From Trametopsis cervina (Eukaryota > Basidiomycota > Agaricomycetes > Polyporales > Irpicaceae), in NCBI GenBank assembly GCA_022385755.1, contig MU278349.1:1178001-1242000 (forward strand): DNA of 64,000 nt, in the 5' to 3' direction. Below, one piece after another: positions 23,801 to 35,900 of the stretch. Each line of letters opens with the position of its first letter. Positions within the stretch are counted from its first letter, which is position 1. The notes beneath the pieces were generated by a model. The model made no database searches. It worked only from the letters and a program-made list of their open reading frames with translations, and had not been told where the DNA came from. The translations under genes were made by a program, and so were the position numbers.

Positions 23801-26800
23801 GAGTGGATATAGAAGCCGCGAAGACATGCCGACGGTCGGTATCACCTCCCCCTGGGTCGATCTCGACGACTTCAGGGATCCCGAGTGGGAACCCCCGAGC
23901 TTCCCGGAAATGCATGCGCTGCCGATGGTGTGGTGTCCTCGATTCACCTACTTCAAACGTCTCGATGATTCCACGCAAAAGGACCGAGAGGAAAGCACCA
24001 AGTTTGGGGAAGAAGATAGTCACGTTTGCTTCCTTGGAAAGGAGCCTTGTACGTCACCTACACTCCTGTCAAAGGAGATACTGACAGTCCTTCGCAGCGG
24101 TACCTCAGGTGCAAATGGATATTGCGGTGAAGCGCATCGAGGAACTTCGCCAACAGTTAGCGAACGATATAGATCCGTTTGCTCCCCAGGGTACTGCTGT
24201 CGAAGTCGGTCACATTTTCGTTTATTTACTTCTTCGACAGCGATCTGACGAAAATGGTAATATAGGGCTCTGTGGATACAGAGAATATGATCTCATTACT
24301 TCAAGACTATGTGAAGCATCTTAGGACAGTCCAGCTACAATCACGCCCGTCTCAGAAAGGCCCACTGAACTACTATATGCCCTCGGATTCCGTCTCACCA
24401 GACGAGTGGGCTGAATTCGATAATGTTTACCAAGTACACTGCCCTAGGATATATTTCGACAACAGTATACGCGACGTAGGTGTTCTATCCATACTGCGGG
24501 GAGCTGCCTCTGAATGCCCCTTTCAGATAATGCTACAATATTATTATTGCTCAAGGACAAGGCGAGGATTCGAGTATCATATGTCTACTCGGTACGTCGA
24601 TTCATCATCCGCGGATGTCCTATCTAATATACGGTCCAGAGCTGTGAAGTTCATACGTGACCAAGGCCTGCAAATATTGGAAAATCTTCAGACTGAGGTC
24701 GACCAAGAAAAGCATGAGCATGTAGGGCCTGCTCAAGCTGCGGCTCAAGCAATGCGCCGGATCCTCACTGGTGGAGATAGTGGTCCGCGAACATCTATTG
24801 AAGTCCCCCCGGAACCATTTGAAGAGGCTCTTAGTGAAACAGACCCGATGAAGGGATGGGGCGAGGGCGTTTCGTTGCAAAAGGGACATTTCTGTCTATT
24901 GCTGAAGCCGCAACTCGTTTTACGAAGCGAAGCTAGCAAAGAAGCTGTGTGTGTTTTGGCCGCAGTGCAGGGCAAACTGCAAACGTACAATATCCTGGAC
25001 GACGCAAATATCGATGATCCTGTGAGCGGCAAGGTCATGAGCAGGTGAGTCGAGACAAGGTTTTGGGACTTACAATTTGCTGACATGGTACCTAGAAACT
25101 TTGCGTCTTTGAAGGGTTTACAGGCTTTCTCGCCGTCAGCCACAAACCGGATGGGCGAGGGTGTGGTACCGCTAGAAGTACTTATAGACTTGCGTTGCGC
25201 CAGCAGCGCCTTCGACCGTCTCGTCCCACAGACTGATGCCATGTTGCATTATGACAAGTTCAACAGACTTCGCTTGCGCAACAATGCCACGACTACCGTA
25301 CGCTCCAGTATGGATAGCGACGACGACGTTCACAATCATCTTCAAAGCCAAAACGTAAGTCTTTCGTACCGCACTTCTGATAGCATAAGCTCACACCGGT
25401 GTAGGATCTTGTCAAAATTCACGTCCCACGGTTCACGGTGTCTGCAAACGATAGGCACTTCCAAGCCATCTCCACCATTGTCACCAACCTCGTTCTCTTT
25501 TCTAATGTGGCACATAAAGCTAGATCAGAGAGGTTGGAGAGGATGCTTTTCAGTTATGACTTCACGAATCTGTCGTTAGCAGCCGAGGTGGTTGAGCAGC
25601 TGCAGAGCCGACTGCGTCAGGCAGTGGAAACGAAGCGCGAAGCCGAATGGAGACTTCGAGGTCATGGCGATTCGGGGAAAGTTGAACAATTGAAGATTGA
25701 TGCTCATATCATCCGTCTGTCTGAAGAACTTGACTATGTGTTCGAGGCCATCAAGTTAGCACAAGACAAGGCTGAAGATCAAACTGCGCAGAAGTCAGCA
25801 CTTCTTCTGCGTGCTTCGTCCGAGGAGATCTCGTGGCGTATGATTGACCGTCAAGATCAGTTGCTCGCGAAACTAGCAGTTCGCAACATCGACTTCCGTT
25901 GGCTCAATAGGCAAGACGGCTCCACGGTCAACAACATGCTAGTGGGCGATCTGCAAGCATTTGATGGCGCAGCGGACGCTGAGTGGACAGAGATCCTCGC
26001 TAAATACGAAGAGTCGTCGAATCACCCATTGGCGAAGGTGAGTACTTCGCGATTTACACGCTCTATGCAGTTTGTTTAACCAGTTTGGCAGCGGAAACTG
26101 TTCTGTGTTGCTGCTTGGACCGTTCTCCCACCAGTCGGAGGCATTACTATCTACCAAGGATTCGAGCTTAGCCTGCATCCTCTACGCCTCCAACTCGATA
26201 CTAGAGTAGGCGGGAAGATCATGAAATATCTTTGGCCAGCGAGAAGAAAGAAGATCGAAGCGCCAGACACATTGCCTCCGGACGTTGATGAAGTTCAGAC
26301 TCCACCGTCTGCAACACCGTCTCCTATTAACCCTGGCACGCCTACTGTTTCAGCCATTCCGAAGCGCCCGGTTGTGATACCACCGCGACGGGCATCTGTC
26401 GATATCATTTCGCCAGTTTCTCCAGATAGGAGTATGCTCTCAGTCCCCACGCTCCGCAAGACCGCTGTTTCAAGGTCGTTCACTGATCTGCGTAAGGCGG
26501 CGTCAGACACTTTGAAGGTTCCCCCATCCCCCTCGCCTCTACAGAGAACGAAATCTACGGATGGGCTGTTCGCGCTCACTACGTCAAATTCTTCTAGTCA
26601 GGTCTCGAAGACATCTGAGGAGAGGGACAAGCAGGGACAGAAGCGAGAAGCTGATGATGCAGCATTGATGAAAACTCGGTCGTCGCAGAAAACGTTCGTA
26701 TGGGTGAAAATCTCAAGGTGAGGGAGTCTTGTGATATGTCAACCATGTGATGCTGATGGCGCTCTTCAGCATGCATCTAATGCTCAGTATCATGAAGGAA

Positions 26801-27467
26801 GATTCTTTCTTGTGCCGTGATGCACGTATTCGAACTCGCGATTTGGAATACCGAAATCAGACCTGGAGTGTCAGTTCTTTTGCCCTATATATTGCTCTTA
26901 CTCTCCGTTGACTGATCTATGCCACAGTTTGAAGAATTGGTCGAGCAGTTCATACCCTCGGGCAGAAACTGGAAAGGTTGGGTAAAAATTGCATTCCAGC
27001 AACCCCTTGTCCCTGTCTTACCGGTCGCACGCGAGCTTATTTCCAAAACGAAATGGATGCATATGAAAGGGAACCACCTCGATAGCCCCAAACGTAGTGG
27101 AACCCCGAAAACACCTTCTCGAGAAGGATCGCTATTTCCCAAACGCTTCCGTACGACTTCAACTGCGTCCATAAACTCCAAAACTCGTATTCCCACGCTG
27201 CCCGCCACCACGCCGAAAGATAATAACAGTCTTCTGGCTCTCGGTATTGTCACGGAACCGGATGATTTGGCCGAAGACGATAACCACAATGATACACGGA
27301 AGGGGTCGAGGCGTAATATCCTCAAGGTCTTTGGTAAAAGACGGCGTTCCAAGTCAAGAGTGAGAGGAAGCTTTGAATCCTCGAGTTCTGCTTCGGTAAA
27401 TAATCGTTCTCTTGGCAATCTAGTCTCTTTGACTGATCGATTTTGGATTGCCTCCTCAGATGCTTGA
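17878..27467 (+). CDS. FMP27: Bridge-like lipid-transfer protein, FMP27/Hobbit (BLTP2) family
   Basis: Giant rod-shaped lipid-transfer protein of ER-plasma membrane contacts (yeast Fmp27/Hob1, animal Hobbit/BLTP2). Fifteen exons join in frame: 17878-18786, 18855-19202, 19282-19344, 19422-22565, 22624-22690, 22740-22887, 22935-23202, 23253-24048, 24098-24204, 24266-25044, 25096-25354, 25405-26037, 26092-26717, 26770-26869, 26928-27467. They encode about 2,928 residues. The N-terminal helix TLSFVLLALFFSTLILRS anchors it in the ER. The GFWDK signature is split across the 22565/22624 splice and continues LRLIFHWRFRVLFENEVHLH. The later domain has VVPLEVLIDLRC, DAMLHYDKFNRLRL, and VGGITIYQGFELS with LQLDTRVGGKIM. 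Exon 4 is 3,144 nt. Ser/Thr-Pro-rich inserts occur near residues 360-420 and in the C-terminal third, and the C-terminus is basic and low complexity. Confidence 0.95.
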
Positions 27468-27941
27468 ATCTCAGGTTCCGCGATCTAGTTTAGCCGATCC
27501 TAGTATTCATCCCCTTAACGAAACTTCTCTTACCGACTCGCCTTGATTTATGGAACAATTTATTCAGTCATTATCTCTATAGACGCATTCGTATTGCTTT
27601 GCATTTCTTGCTTTCGCTCATTCGCACAAAGTACACCATATGTACAGTAGATTAATAGTCAATGTATAAATACAGCCGATTATCGTGAGGAGCTGAAACC
27701 TCGGACGTTGAAAGTTGCCCGATTTGGTGGGTCCAGAGTTCATCACGTAGGGGAGGTGAGATCATCAGGAGCGATTTAAGCGCCTGTGTCCCTCAAGGTA
27801 GGCCGACTCCACCGTGACCGTGAAAGTGCAAGTGCAAATGAGTTGACATCCCTCTTTCTCCGTACCACTATCATCCCTTGTCGCAGCACGGCGACCCTCT
27901 CATTCCTTTCTTGTCCCTTGATAGCCTAAGGACCTACCAAG
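27468..27941. other. Intergenic, FMP27 to DUF3112-type gene
   Basis: 474-nt tandem spacer, AT-rich in its first half (27540-27670), consistent with a 3' UTR followed by a promoter. No gene seen. Confidence 0.45.
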
Positions 27942-30320
27942 ATGCCGTCGGTTCGCGTCAAGCGGGGGCAGTATGCACATATCTCAGAGGTGTTCCCCGA
28001 CTCCGGTGCACCCCAGGGGCGCCCGAGATCCCAATCCATTAACCCAGTCTACAATCCGGAGCAGGGACCTTCCACCTCCAGACCTCTTAATGTCAGAAAT
28101 CGCTCGCATACGGTCAGTGGGGTGGGGGTGGGATACACTGGCGAACGTACCATACCTCGCCGGCCTTCTAGCAAAATTTCCGACCATATAATGTCCTCTA
28201 ATCGTACACCCCGTCTGGAGTCTGCGCAACTGAACTCGCAATATCAGAGGCGGGAAACTGGGCGCTCAAGGTCCAATACGCAGAGCGGCTACCGGAGCAG
28301 TCTGGAGCATTCCGATATCATTTCGCTTCAGGGCTCGAATGAGAATATCGTATACCACGGGGACGCCCGACGGATGGGTCGTATAGGCAGCGCTTTGAGC
28401 GTTCATGATGAGGATGACAATGGCGAGCATCACCACGATGACATTGTTGAGCACTTGGAAGTCATCGGTCCGTTATTCTGCAATTTGGGTCATTCCTTGA
28501 CTTACCTCGTTATTCTCAGACCCAGCCATCGCTACGTTCTCAACGTTAACAGATGCCGCAAATGCCATTGTCTTGTGCGTGTCCTATTATTTATATCTAT
28601 ATCACGCACTAAATGCCACATGGAGTGTAGTCCTCCCCTCTCTTTTTATTCCAGGAAGCCTACCATTGTGCTTCCAGAAATTAAGATGCGGTCGGGAGAC
28701 GCTGAAGACGGCAATATGCATGAAGATAGCCTGGACCGCCACGTCGAGGATATCCTGTCGAGAAGAGACAAATGGAGGCGTATCATGCATGGTGTTTGGT
28801 CATTCATGAAAACTCGTGAGATCTTTTCGTCCTATACGCATGTTCCAATACTTATTTATGTGTAACAGCCATGGGCGTGAGTGTTCAATGCTGCACGTAT
28901 AAGCACTTCGACGAATTGACGTTTACTTTAGATCATCGTCTCATTTTACGGTTTCAACGTCGGTAAGTCGCCTCTTCACTGCGCCCATTGTTCCGCCTAA
29001 CTCCGATTCAGTGTTTTGGGGAGCGGGAATAGTGTTCTTCTTAGGCAAACTCTACAACTTCCATAATCAGAACACGCAAGACTTCTGGGTCGAAGTGTGC
29101 CAGCAAGTCGAGACTGGTAAGAATCATAGCATCACTGCAGAGTTATCACTGACTCTTGACTTGTATGTAGGTTTGTTTACGGCCACGAGTATTGGTCTCA
29201 TTCCATTTCGAGTACTTGATACCTGGCGTACGTGTACAAACCTTCCTTGTAAATCTCGCATCTTACTGAAGACATATCTAGGCGTTTCGAGGATATATCA
29301 CTGGCAAAGAGTGACACTAAAGCGGCGCCGCAAGGCGGATCTGCCTGACTTGTATGATAACAACGATCTTCCTGACCCAGCGTATGACGCCAACTACGTC
29401 CATGTTCTTACCGAGAAAGAGCAGGCAGATCTTCACTATCGTGCGTAGTTCCCTTTATCGATACCATCGCGATTGCTCATACCCTAGCGATTCCCGTAGA
29501 GCAGCATAAATTCATGCAGTCAATGACCTGGTATCGGCCACATGGAACATTTACTCACCGAGTATGCCTTCCTCTCTATAACCTTGAAACATTCACTAAC
29601 ACCATTGTTAGGCATTTCCCATCGAGTAAGCAGGCATCGAAATTCTGAAAATACTGGTGCTAACCTTGCGTAGGTTGGCTCTGTGGATTTGTATAATGAA
29701 TGACCTCAACTCCTTTTTCCAAATTCTGCTGAGCGGGTGTATGTGGGGATTGAACCGGTTTGTTTGCCCCCCAAATTATAGTGACAGGATACTGACTGTA
29801 TTGCCCTCTAGATTTGAGCGCCCAGCTTGGACGACTGCAACTACACTTCCTGCTGCGTTTGTGAGTGCATGTGACTCAGTATGCGTGCAATTGTTGACTG
29901 TCTCTCCAGGTTGCTGGCATCCTAGCCGGTGTGTTCATCTGGTGGGGAGGTAAGAAGACCCGTCGCCACGAACAGGTAGAGCAAAGGCTTCGAGCTGCTC
30001 TTGCTCTTGAGAAGCCGAGCATCACAGTGACTGGGCCCGACGAGTCTAGCGACGGCACTTCGAACGGGAGATTGCCCGACGCCGCAGAGGCTTCCGAGTC
30101 GTCACCGACATTCTCGGAAGGTGAGAAGCCCCGACGGAAGGACTATTGCGAGACTGCAGGTCAACGTACAGAGGAAAATGGGAACGAGAAGCAGGCAGAG
30201 CAATGGGATGAGACGCAGCGACCATCTCGTCAATCCAAGCCCTCATTCGGCTCTGTACAAATAGCAGACCAAATGACCGTGCCTCCGCATGACCTTATCC
30301 ACGGACCCCAACAGGGGTGA
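27942..30320 (+). CDS. Multi-pass membrane protein, DUF3112-type
   Basis: Fungal integral membrane protein of unknown function, in my reading of the DUF3112 family. A disordered, Ser/Arg-rich N-terminus (about 170 residues) is followed by IVLKPTIVLPEI and at least four helices: VSFYGFNVVFWGAGIVFFLG, LFTATSIGLIPFRVLDTW, LALWICIMNDLNSFFQILLS and VAGILAGVFIWWGG. Conserved-looking loops include LPDLYDNNDLPDPAYD, YVHVLTEKEQADLHYQQ and MTWYRPHGTFTHRAFP. Exons: 27942-28467, 28520-28574, 28655-28815, 28869-28876, 28932-28962, 29012-29116, 29171-29227, 29282-29440, 29500-29561, 29612-29625, 29674-29757, 29812-29860, 29910-30320. Two are micro-exons of 8 and 14 nt, and both are needed to keep frame across conserved segments. 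The C-terminus is hydrophilic and charged. Confidence 0.8.
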
Positions 30321-30491
30321 TAGGGTACAGCATCATTATCAGTTAATTATTTGTTTTACGTCTATACCCATACTCACGACCTCTACGACGCACGCTATAC
30401 TCATGCATCGCCACATAGACATTTTATCCAGTTCATTGTACCTGTGTGTATAATCTATAGATCACATATCTGTTCATACACGGGTAGCAAG

Positions 30492-32522
30492 CTATATTGA
30501 TGCCTTGATGAAATCCGCACATCGTTCTGCAACCATTACCACAGGAGTCTGAGGATGCGCCGACGGGATGACAGGGAATATGCTCGCGTCTGCGATACGA
30601 AGACCTTGAATACCGTGCACTCTCAGTTCATCGTCTACAACTCCCTGTTCAGCTTCTGGTGCCATTCGACAGGTGCAGGAATAGTGGAACGTTGTCCTTA
30701 TACGGTCTCGGATGTATTGGTCAAGGTCCTTGTCACCTTCGCTCAGAGGCACACGGAGGTCGCGTAGGGGATAGCCTTGTTCTCTGCACTTGCGTCCGAT
30801 CTCCAGGCCCAAGCGGAGCATCTTCCGAAAGACGACGTAGTCGTCCGGGGTGGTCAGGTAGCCGAGATCACACGCCGGTCTGTCTAGAGGATCGAGGGAC
30901 GCCAGTCGTACCGTGCCTGTCGATTTCGGCTTCAGATGCATGCACGTCACGGTAGTGACGCCATCGGCCGGACCTAGTTGAGTCTCGTCGAAGGCATTGA
31001 ACGGCATGGGTACTATTTCGATGTCGGGTATGTTGGCAGGCGAGTGGCTATCAGCTCCCGAGATAGATTGGTCGGTCCGGGAGTCGTCTCCAAGTAGTGT
31101 GGAGACTGCGAATAGGCCGACTTGTGGATTGGGAGAGAGAAGAAGTCCACGCTTGAAGAATACGTATTTGAGAATCTCACGGATCGCAAGCAGTTTGGAG
31201 AACATGAGCTCATGAAGTGTATCTGCACGCGGACAGATGTAGATTAAGGGGATGCATGCGTGGTCTTGCTGTATACGAAGTCAGCTGGGGCTTGATGTCA
31301 TAACAGAGCTGTGCCACCTACGAGGTTGGAACCCACGCCCGGAAGGTCCTTCACCACGGGTATATTTAGAGACTGCAAGTGCTCGGAGGGGCCGACGCCA
31401 CTACAAGTCCGGCAGGAAACAATTAGCATCCACATTAATTGATACGAACTAAGCTTACCTTAGCAGCAGAATCTGTGGTGTAGCGATGGCCCCAGCACAC
31501 ATGATTACCTCCAGTTTGGCAGAAACATATACTTCTTCATGGCCTTGCGCCGTCGAGTCAGGCTTCATGTACACTCCTGCGGCCTTCAACCCGTTTGGAG
31601 TCGATTCTATGTTTAGCCGGCACACTATGGTACTTGGACATATGAAGAGGTTTCGTCTCGAGTTGACGACAGTTGGAGGCAAGAATGCGTCGAAAGTTGA
31701 CACTCTGTTCCCGTGCTCATTGACTGTGACGTCGAAACATCCGGCTGCATATGGCGTGGTGGACGGGTCATGTATGTCAGGCACGCGGTGGATACCTAGG
31801 GAGTCCGCAGCATTCAGGAACCTAAGATTACTTGTCAGATAGACTCTCTCTAAAGTAATAAGTGGGCTTACTGATCATTGATGTTGAAATATATATCCGG
31901 TAACTTCTGGTTATGCCAAGGGCCTTGAGAGTCACGTCATGAGATGTCCATAGATTGGTCGTCTTTCAATAAGCGTACCTGAGGACCCACGGTGGCTCTG
32001 ATACTTATGTGTAAGTGATGTTTCAGATTTCTTGAAGTAAGGCTCAACCGACTTCCAACCCCAGCCCTTTCTTCCAGCTTGTTCCCATGCGTTGTATTCA
32101 CCCGGGACGGCTCGCGTGTAAACATGGGCATTGACTTTCGAGGTTCCACCAAGGGCCCTGCCCGCTACGAGGCTTTCTCCTGATTGATAAAGATTATCAC
32201 TGGTGGATTTCCATTTATACGTCGGGGATGAGGCTGCGCGGAAATCGACGGATAGAAGCGGAACGTGGGACAGCCAAGTGTCCACTATGGGGCCGCGTTC
32301 AATCAACAAGACACGAGTCTTTGGGTCCTCTGAGAGTCGCGCGGCAAGCACACAGCCTCCGGTTCCTCCTAATTACCAACAGGTTTGAACGGTGAGATTG
32401 TTCGTGCAATTGGAGCTATCTCGTAGCGACGTACCTCCTACCACGATGTAGTCAAACTCTTGGTGGTCCAAATCCTGTGGCCTATATGTCGTATACCTCT
32501 CTGTGGTAGAGAATGGCCACAT
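30492..32522 (-). CDS. GMC-family FAD oxidoreductase (AAO/choline dehydrogenase-like)
   Basis: Flavoenzyme oxidising an alcohol or related substrate; the substrate is unknown. The dinucleotide-binding motif IVVGGGTGGCVLAARLSED spans the first intron (codon GGA split). It is followed by the ADP-binding acid in VLLIERG and GMC signature 1 around AGRALGGTSKVNAHVYTR. Signature 2 (CAGAIATPQILLLSGVGP) is also present. The C-terminal substrate domain has HYSCTCRMAPEAEQGVVDDE and SAHPQTPVVMVAERCADFI, carrying the two expected catalytic His. The start at MWPFSTTERY gives a short hydrophilic N-terminus without a signal peptide, suggesting an intracellular enzyme. An in-frame ATG at 32579 is possible. 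About five introns are present. It is divergent from the coiled-coil gene. Confidence 0.92.
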
Positions 32523-32977
32523 AGTGAACGACAGAGAAGATGAAGTCGCACCTGAAAGAGTTACCGATAGTTGGATCACGGACTTAAAGCCGCAAAGTTC
32601 CTAGACTATGCATTAGGTCTTCTAGACGTTAGCGTGACGTGTCACGCATTCTAGACAGTGAATTGAGACGCTTGCACAAATACAAGGAACCGAGTAGCGT
32701 GGTAGCTACAAACTCGGCTCCGTTGGACTACGCACTTGATGATTCAAAGACGGTGAGTGGGTGATCTTGTCACGGATGATTACTCCTCATTGTTTGCGGA
32801 TGTTAGGATCGGAGGTCGTTGGTAAATAAACGTCAACAAATCCGACATGTCAATGCAGACCGTCCGTTTCCCGGACTCTCGTCACGTCCATCACGACGCG
32901 CCTGACGCGACGCGACGACTTCTCTACACGGTGTAGCGTTCACCATTTCTCAGGGCCCCTGAAGTTTCTTGTCTAAC
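32523..32977. promoter_or_regulatory. Divergent promoter, GMC oxidoreductase / coiled-coil gene
   Basis: 455-nt divergent spacer. Near the GMC start lies an imperfect palindrome gcgtgacgtgtcacgc (32632-32647). Closer to the coiled-coil start is a run of ACGCG-type cores (gacgcgcctgacgcgacgcg, 32895-32914) that resembles MBF/MCB-like sites. Confidence 0.4.
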
Positions 32978-35900
32978 ATGGATGCGTATGACCGTCAGTC
33001 TCAACGGGCTGAGAGCCTGCTTTCGGGGACAGCAGCGGAACATCTAGCAAGGCCCTCTTCCTTCTCCTTGAAGCGACAAAACCAAGAACAGCCCACTATG
33101 CCCGTCCGAAGTTCGAGTCCTTATGTGTTTGTACGTGCTCGTCTCGTGTACATATAATGTCTAGCTAAGATGCCCCTACAGGAGAGACCGCCAGCGGCTG
33201 CAGGGGATCTTATTCGCAGATTTCGGCCGTCGAATACACAGCATTCACGGTTATCGACGAGCTCACATCTTTCACGGAGCCATCCCTTGTCTTCTTCACC
33301 TGCTCCCAATGATGATGACCCGCATATACACGCACACGAAACAAATGGGCAGTTTTTACCGTACCCCTCTCCCCTCAGTGGTTCTGTGCAAACTGGTCAT
33401 GACCGGACTAACGAGCTACTCGTGGTCGGGAATTCAATACCACTCAAATCGCGTAAGAGCTTGCACCAACGGCTTGGTGGAGGGGCGGATCGTGCGGAGG
33501 CTAAGGGTAAACCAATTGTCATTTCGATTTGTTGACTTTGACTTATGGACATAAGATGACACTCGTACCACCGGAGCATCTGGCAGACGGCGTGTCTCTC
33601 ACCTTGAGGATCCTGAAAGAATTGCCACACCTCGAAGTGGTTCGGTGACAAGCTCCTACGGGCGGGCGGGACAAGACGAGGACATCTCATCCATTATGAT
33701 GCGTGGAGCAACAGACCTTCGGAATGTCAAGCATGAGAACGACGAACAGGCATGTGAGAAGGCATTTGAGCCACAATTTGCACCTGACCACCACTTTAGC
33801 GTCGTGAGATCACATTCTTGCAGTCCCAATTGCAGACAGCGAAGGAAGAGAAGGAAGAGGTCCTTCAGCGTCTGAAGGCCGTCAAGGCCTCCGCAAAGCA
33901 GGGCTTGGAGTCGACTTCGAAAAGGTCTTCGTTTCTGCTTTGTACTATGCCATCTCAAATTAATGTGATATGTAGTCTCGACGGTGTCCGTGTCGCTCTA
34001 GACGACCTGAAGGCGCAGTCCAACGAGATTTTTGCATTCGCGACGCAAGCTAAGCCAGCCTTGCCCGATGTTCAAGAGTTGCGTACCACCGTCCAGGAAA
34101 CTGTGAAGGGTATACTATTTAGCTGCCCTCACCCTCCGCGATACTGACAAATAGCAGCTCTCGAACCACTCTTCAACGAAAACGGGAGTCTGTACAAGGT
34201 TGAAGAGACGAAGGCTCTATTAAACGAGCTACAGCTGGAATCTGTCAAATGTAGGCCATCTTTGTCTACTTGTTCATCATATATATCCATAATCTGTCCA
34301 ACGATTCGCGTAGCTCATCAAGTGGCTGATCTTCTACGTGAACGCCTTCAATCCTTGGGATCCGACCTTGTCGAAGCAAAGACGCGCATCTCCGAGCTGG
34401 AGGACCTGCAATCAGCAGACCGCAAATCATTACGTCTTTCAAACTCTTCTTTGACGGATGCCAGTGAGTATAAGCTCAAATGATATATTTGCAAGCTACT
34501 CAAAGTATATTGACCAGCTTCTACAATTGCTGATCTCGTCTCGAAACTGAGCACGAAGCAAACCGAGCTGCAGAATATTGTGATTGAAGCTCGTGAATTT
34601 GAGATACGGTTGGAGAACACGCAAGATGAGTACGTACTGAGAATTTCGCGGATCGCCAGTGCTGAACATGCGGCAGAGTGTCAAAGTTGAAGGCAACCAT
34701 CGCAACCAAGGACACACATTTGGAGAAGATGGCGGGCGTGCAGACCCAGTGCGTCCCCCTGCTAGTTACAACTGCTACGTACTGACATCGTGGCAAGAAA
34801 TACTACGCTGAGTACGTTGTTACACGAGCGCGAAGCTCGTATCGCAGAGCTAGGCTCAGTCGAAGAAAGGTAGGAGCACTTACCGCTAACCATTGGATTT
34901 GACTTAACGATACGTGAACTGCAGGCTGGACGCTGCGATCTCGTTGTCGAATGAACATTGCAGCCGTATCCGAGTACTGGAGGCCCAGATTGTGGCTAAG
35001 GACGATAACGCTGCCGAACTCACCGACAGGTACTGCAACAGTACTATTGTTGAATTTAAAAGATTGCTGACGCTGTGTCTAGAAACGCAGAATCCGAGCG
35101 AAAACTGCAAGATCAGCAGTCGGAGATCCAGAGAATAACACAGGAACTTCACTCAGCACGTTCGAGGGAAGAAGCTGTCGGAAAGGAACTTTCGCGGGCG
35201 ATTGACGAGCACGAGAGTCTTAAACAACAAGTGCAATCAATTAACAATACCCTCGATGAGACGAAGAGGGAACTGGAGGGGCGCGTTGAAGCGTGAGTGC
35301 TTGCCATATAATTACGTACGTGACTGATAATCGTATGAATTCAGTTATCACCAAGCGAATGCAAAGTGTCAAGTGCGTTTTGATCAGTATATCATGCTTT
35401 TCATTACACTTCCATATAGCTTAACTCCGTACAATCTAGGTTCTGGAAGATCGGATCGAGGGCCAGCTTGTGAGCGTCCGTATTTCCAAGGACGCGGTGG
35501 AGAGCCTGCAGGTAATTAATGTATGCCGTCCGTTTCCCGGCCGGGACTGATTTCTTATTGTTCGCAAGGATCGTCTGACTGAATGCGAGGCCAGATATGC
35601 GGTGCGTGCTGACAATGTCCCTGCTCAGACGCCACAAACCAGCGCCCTCCTTGCAGCGAGACCTTGAAGCTACTACCGGCAAGATGAGTAGCCAGATCGC
35701 AGTTCTGGCGGAACAGAAATCCGTGCTGGACGCGAAAGTCACTGACCTCGAGGTTGCCATGAGGGTAGCGCATGAGAGCGGAACAGCTCTGAAGGCGGAG
35801 TATGAAGATAAACTAACCCGACAGGAGGAGGCTCACCGTCTCCAGCTGGAATTAGGACAGCACCGCATTGAGGATGCGCAGAGGGCGCTTGAGGACACTC

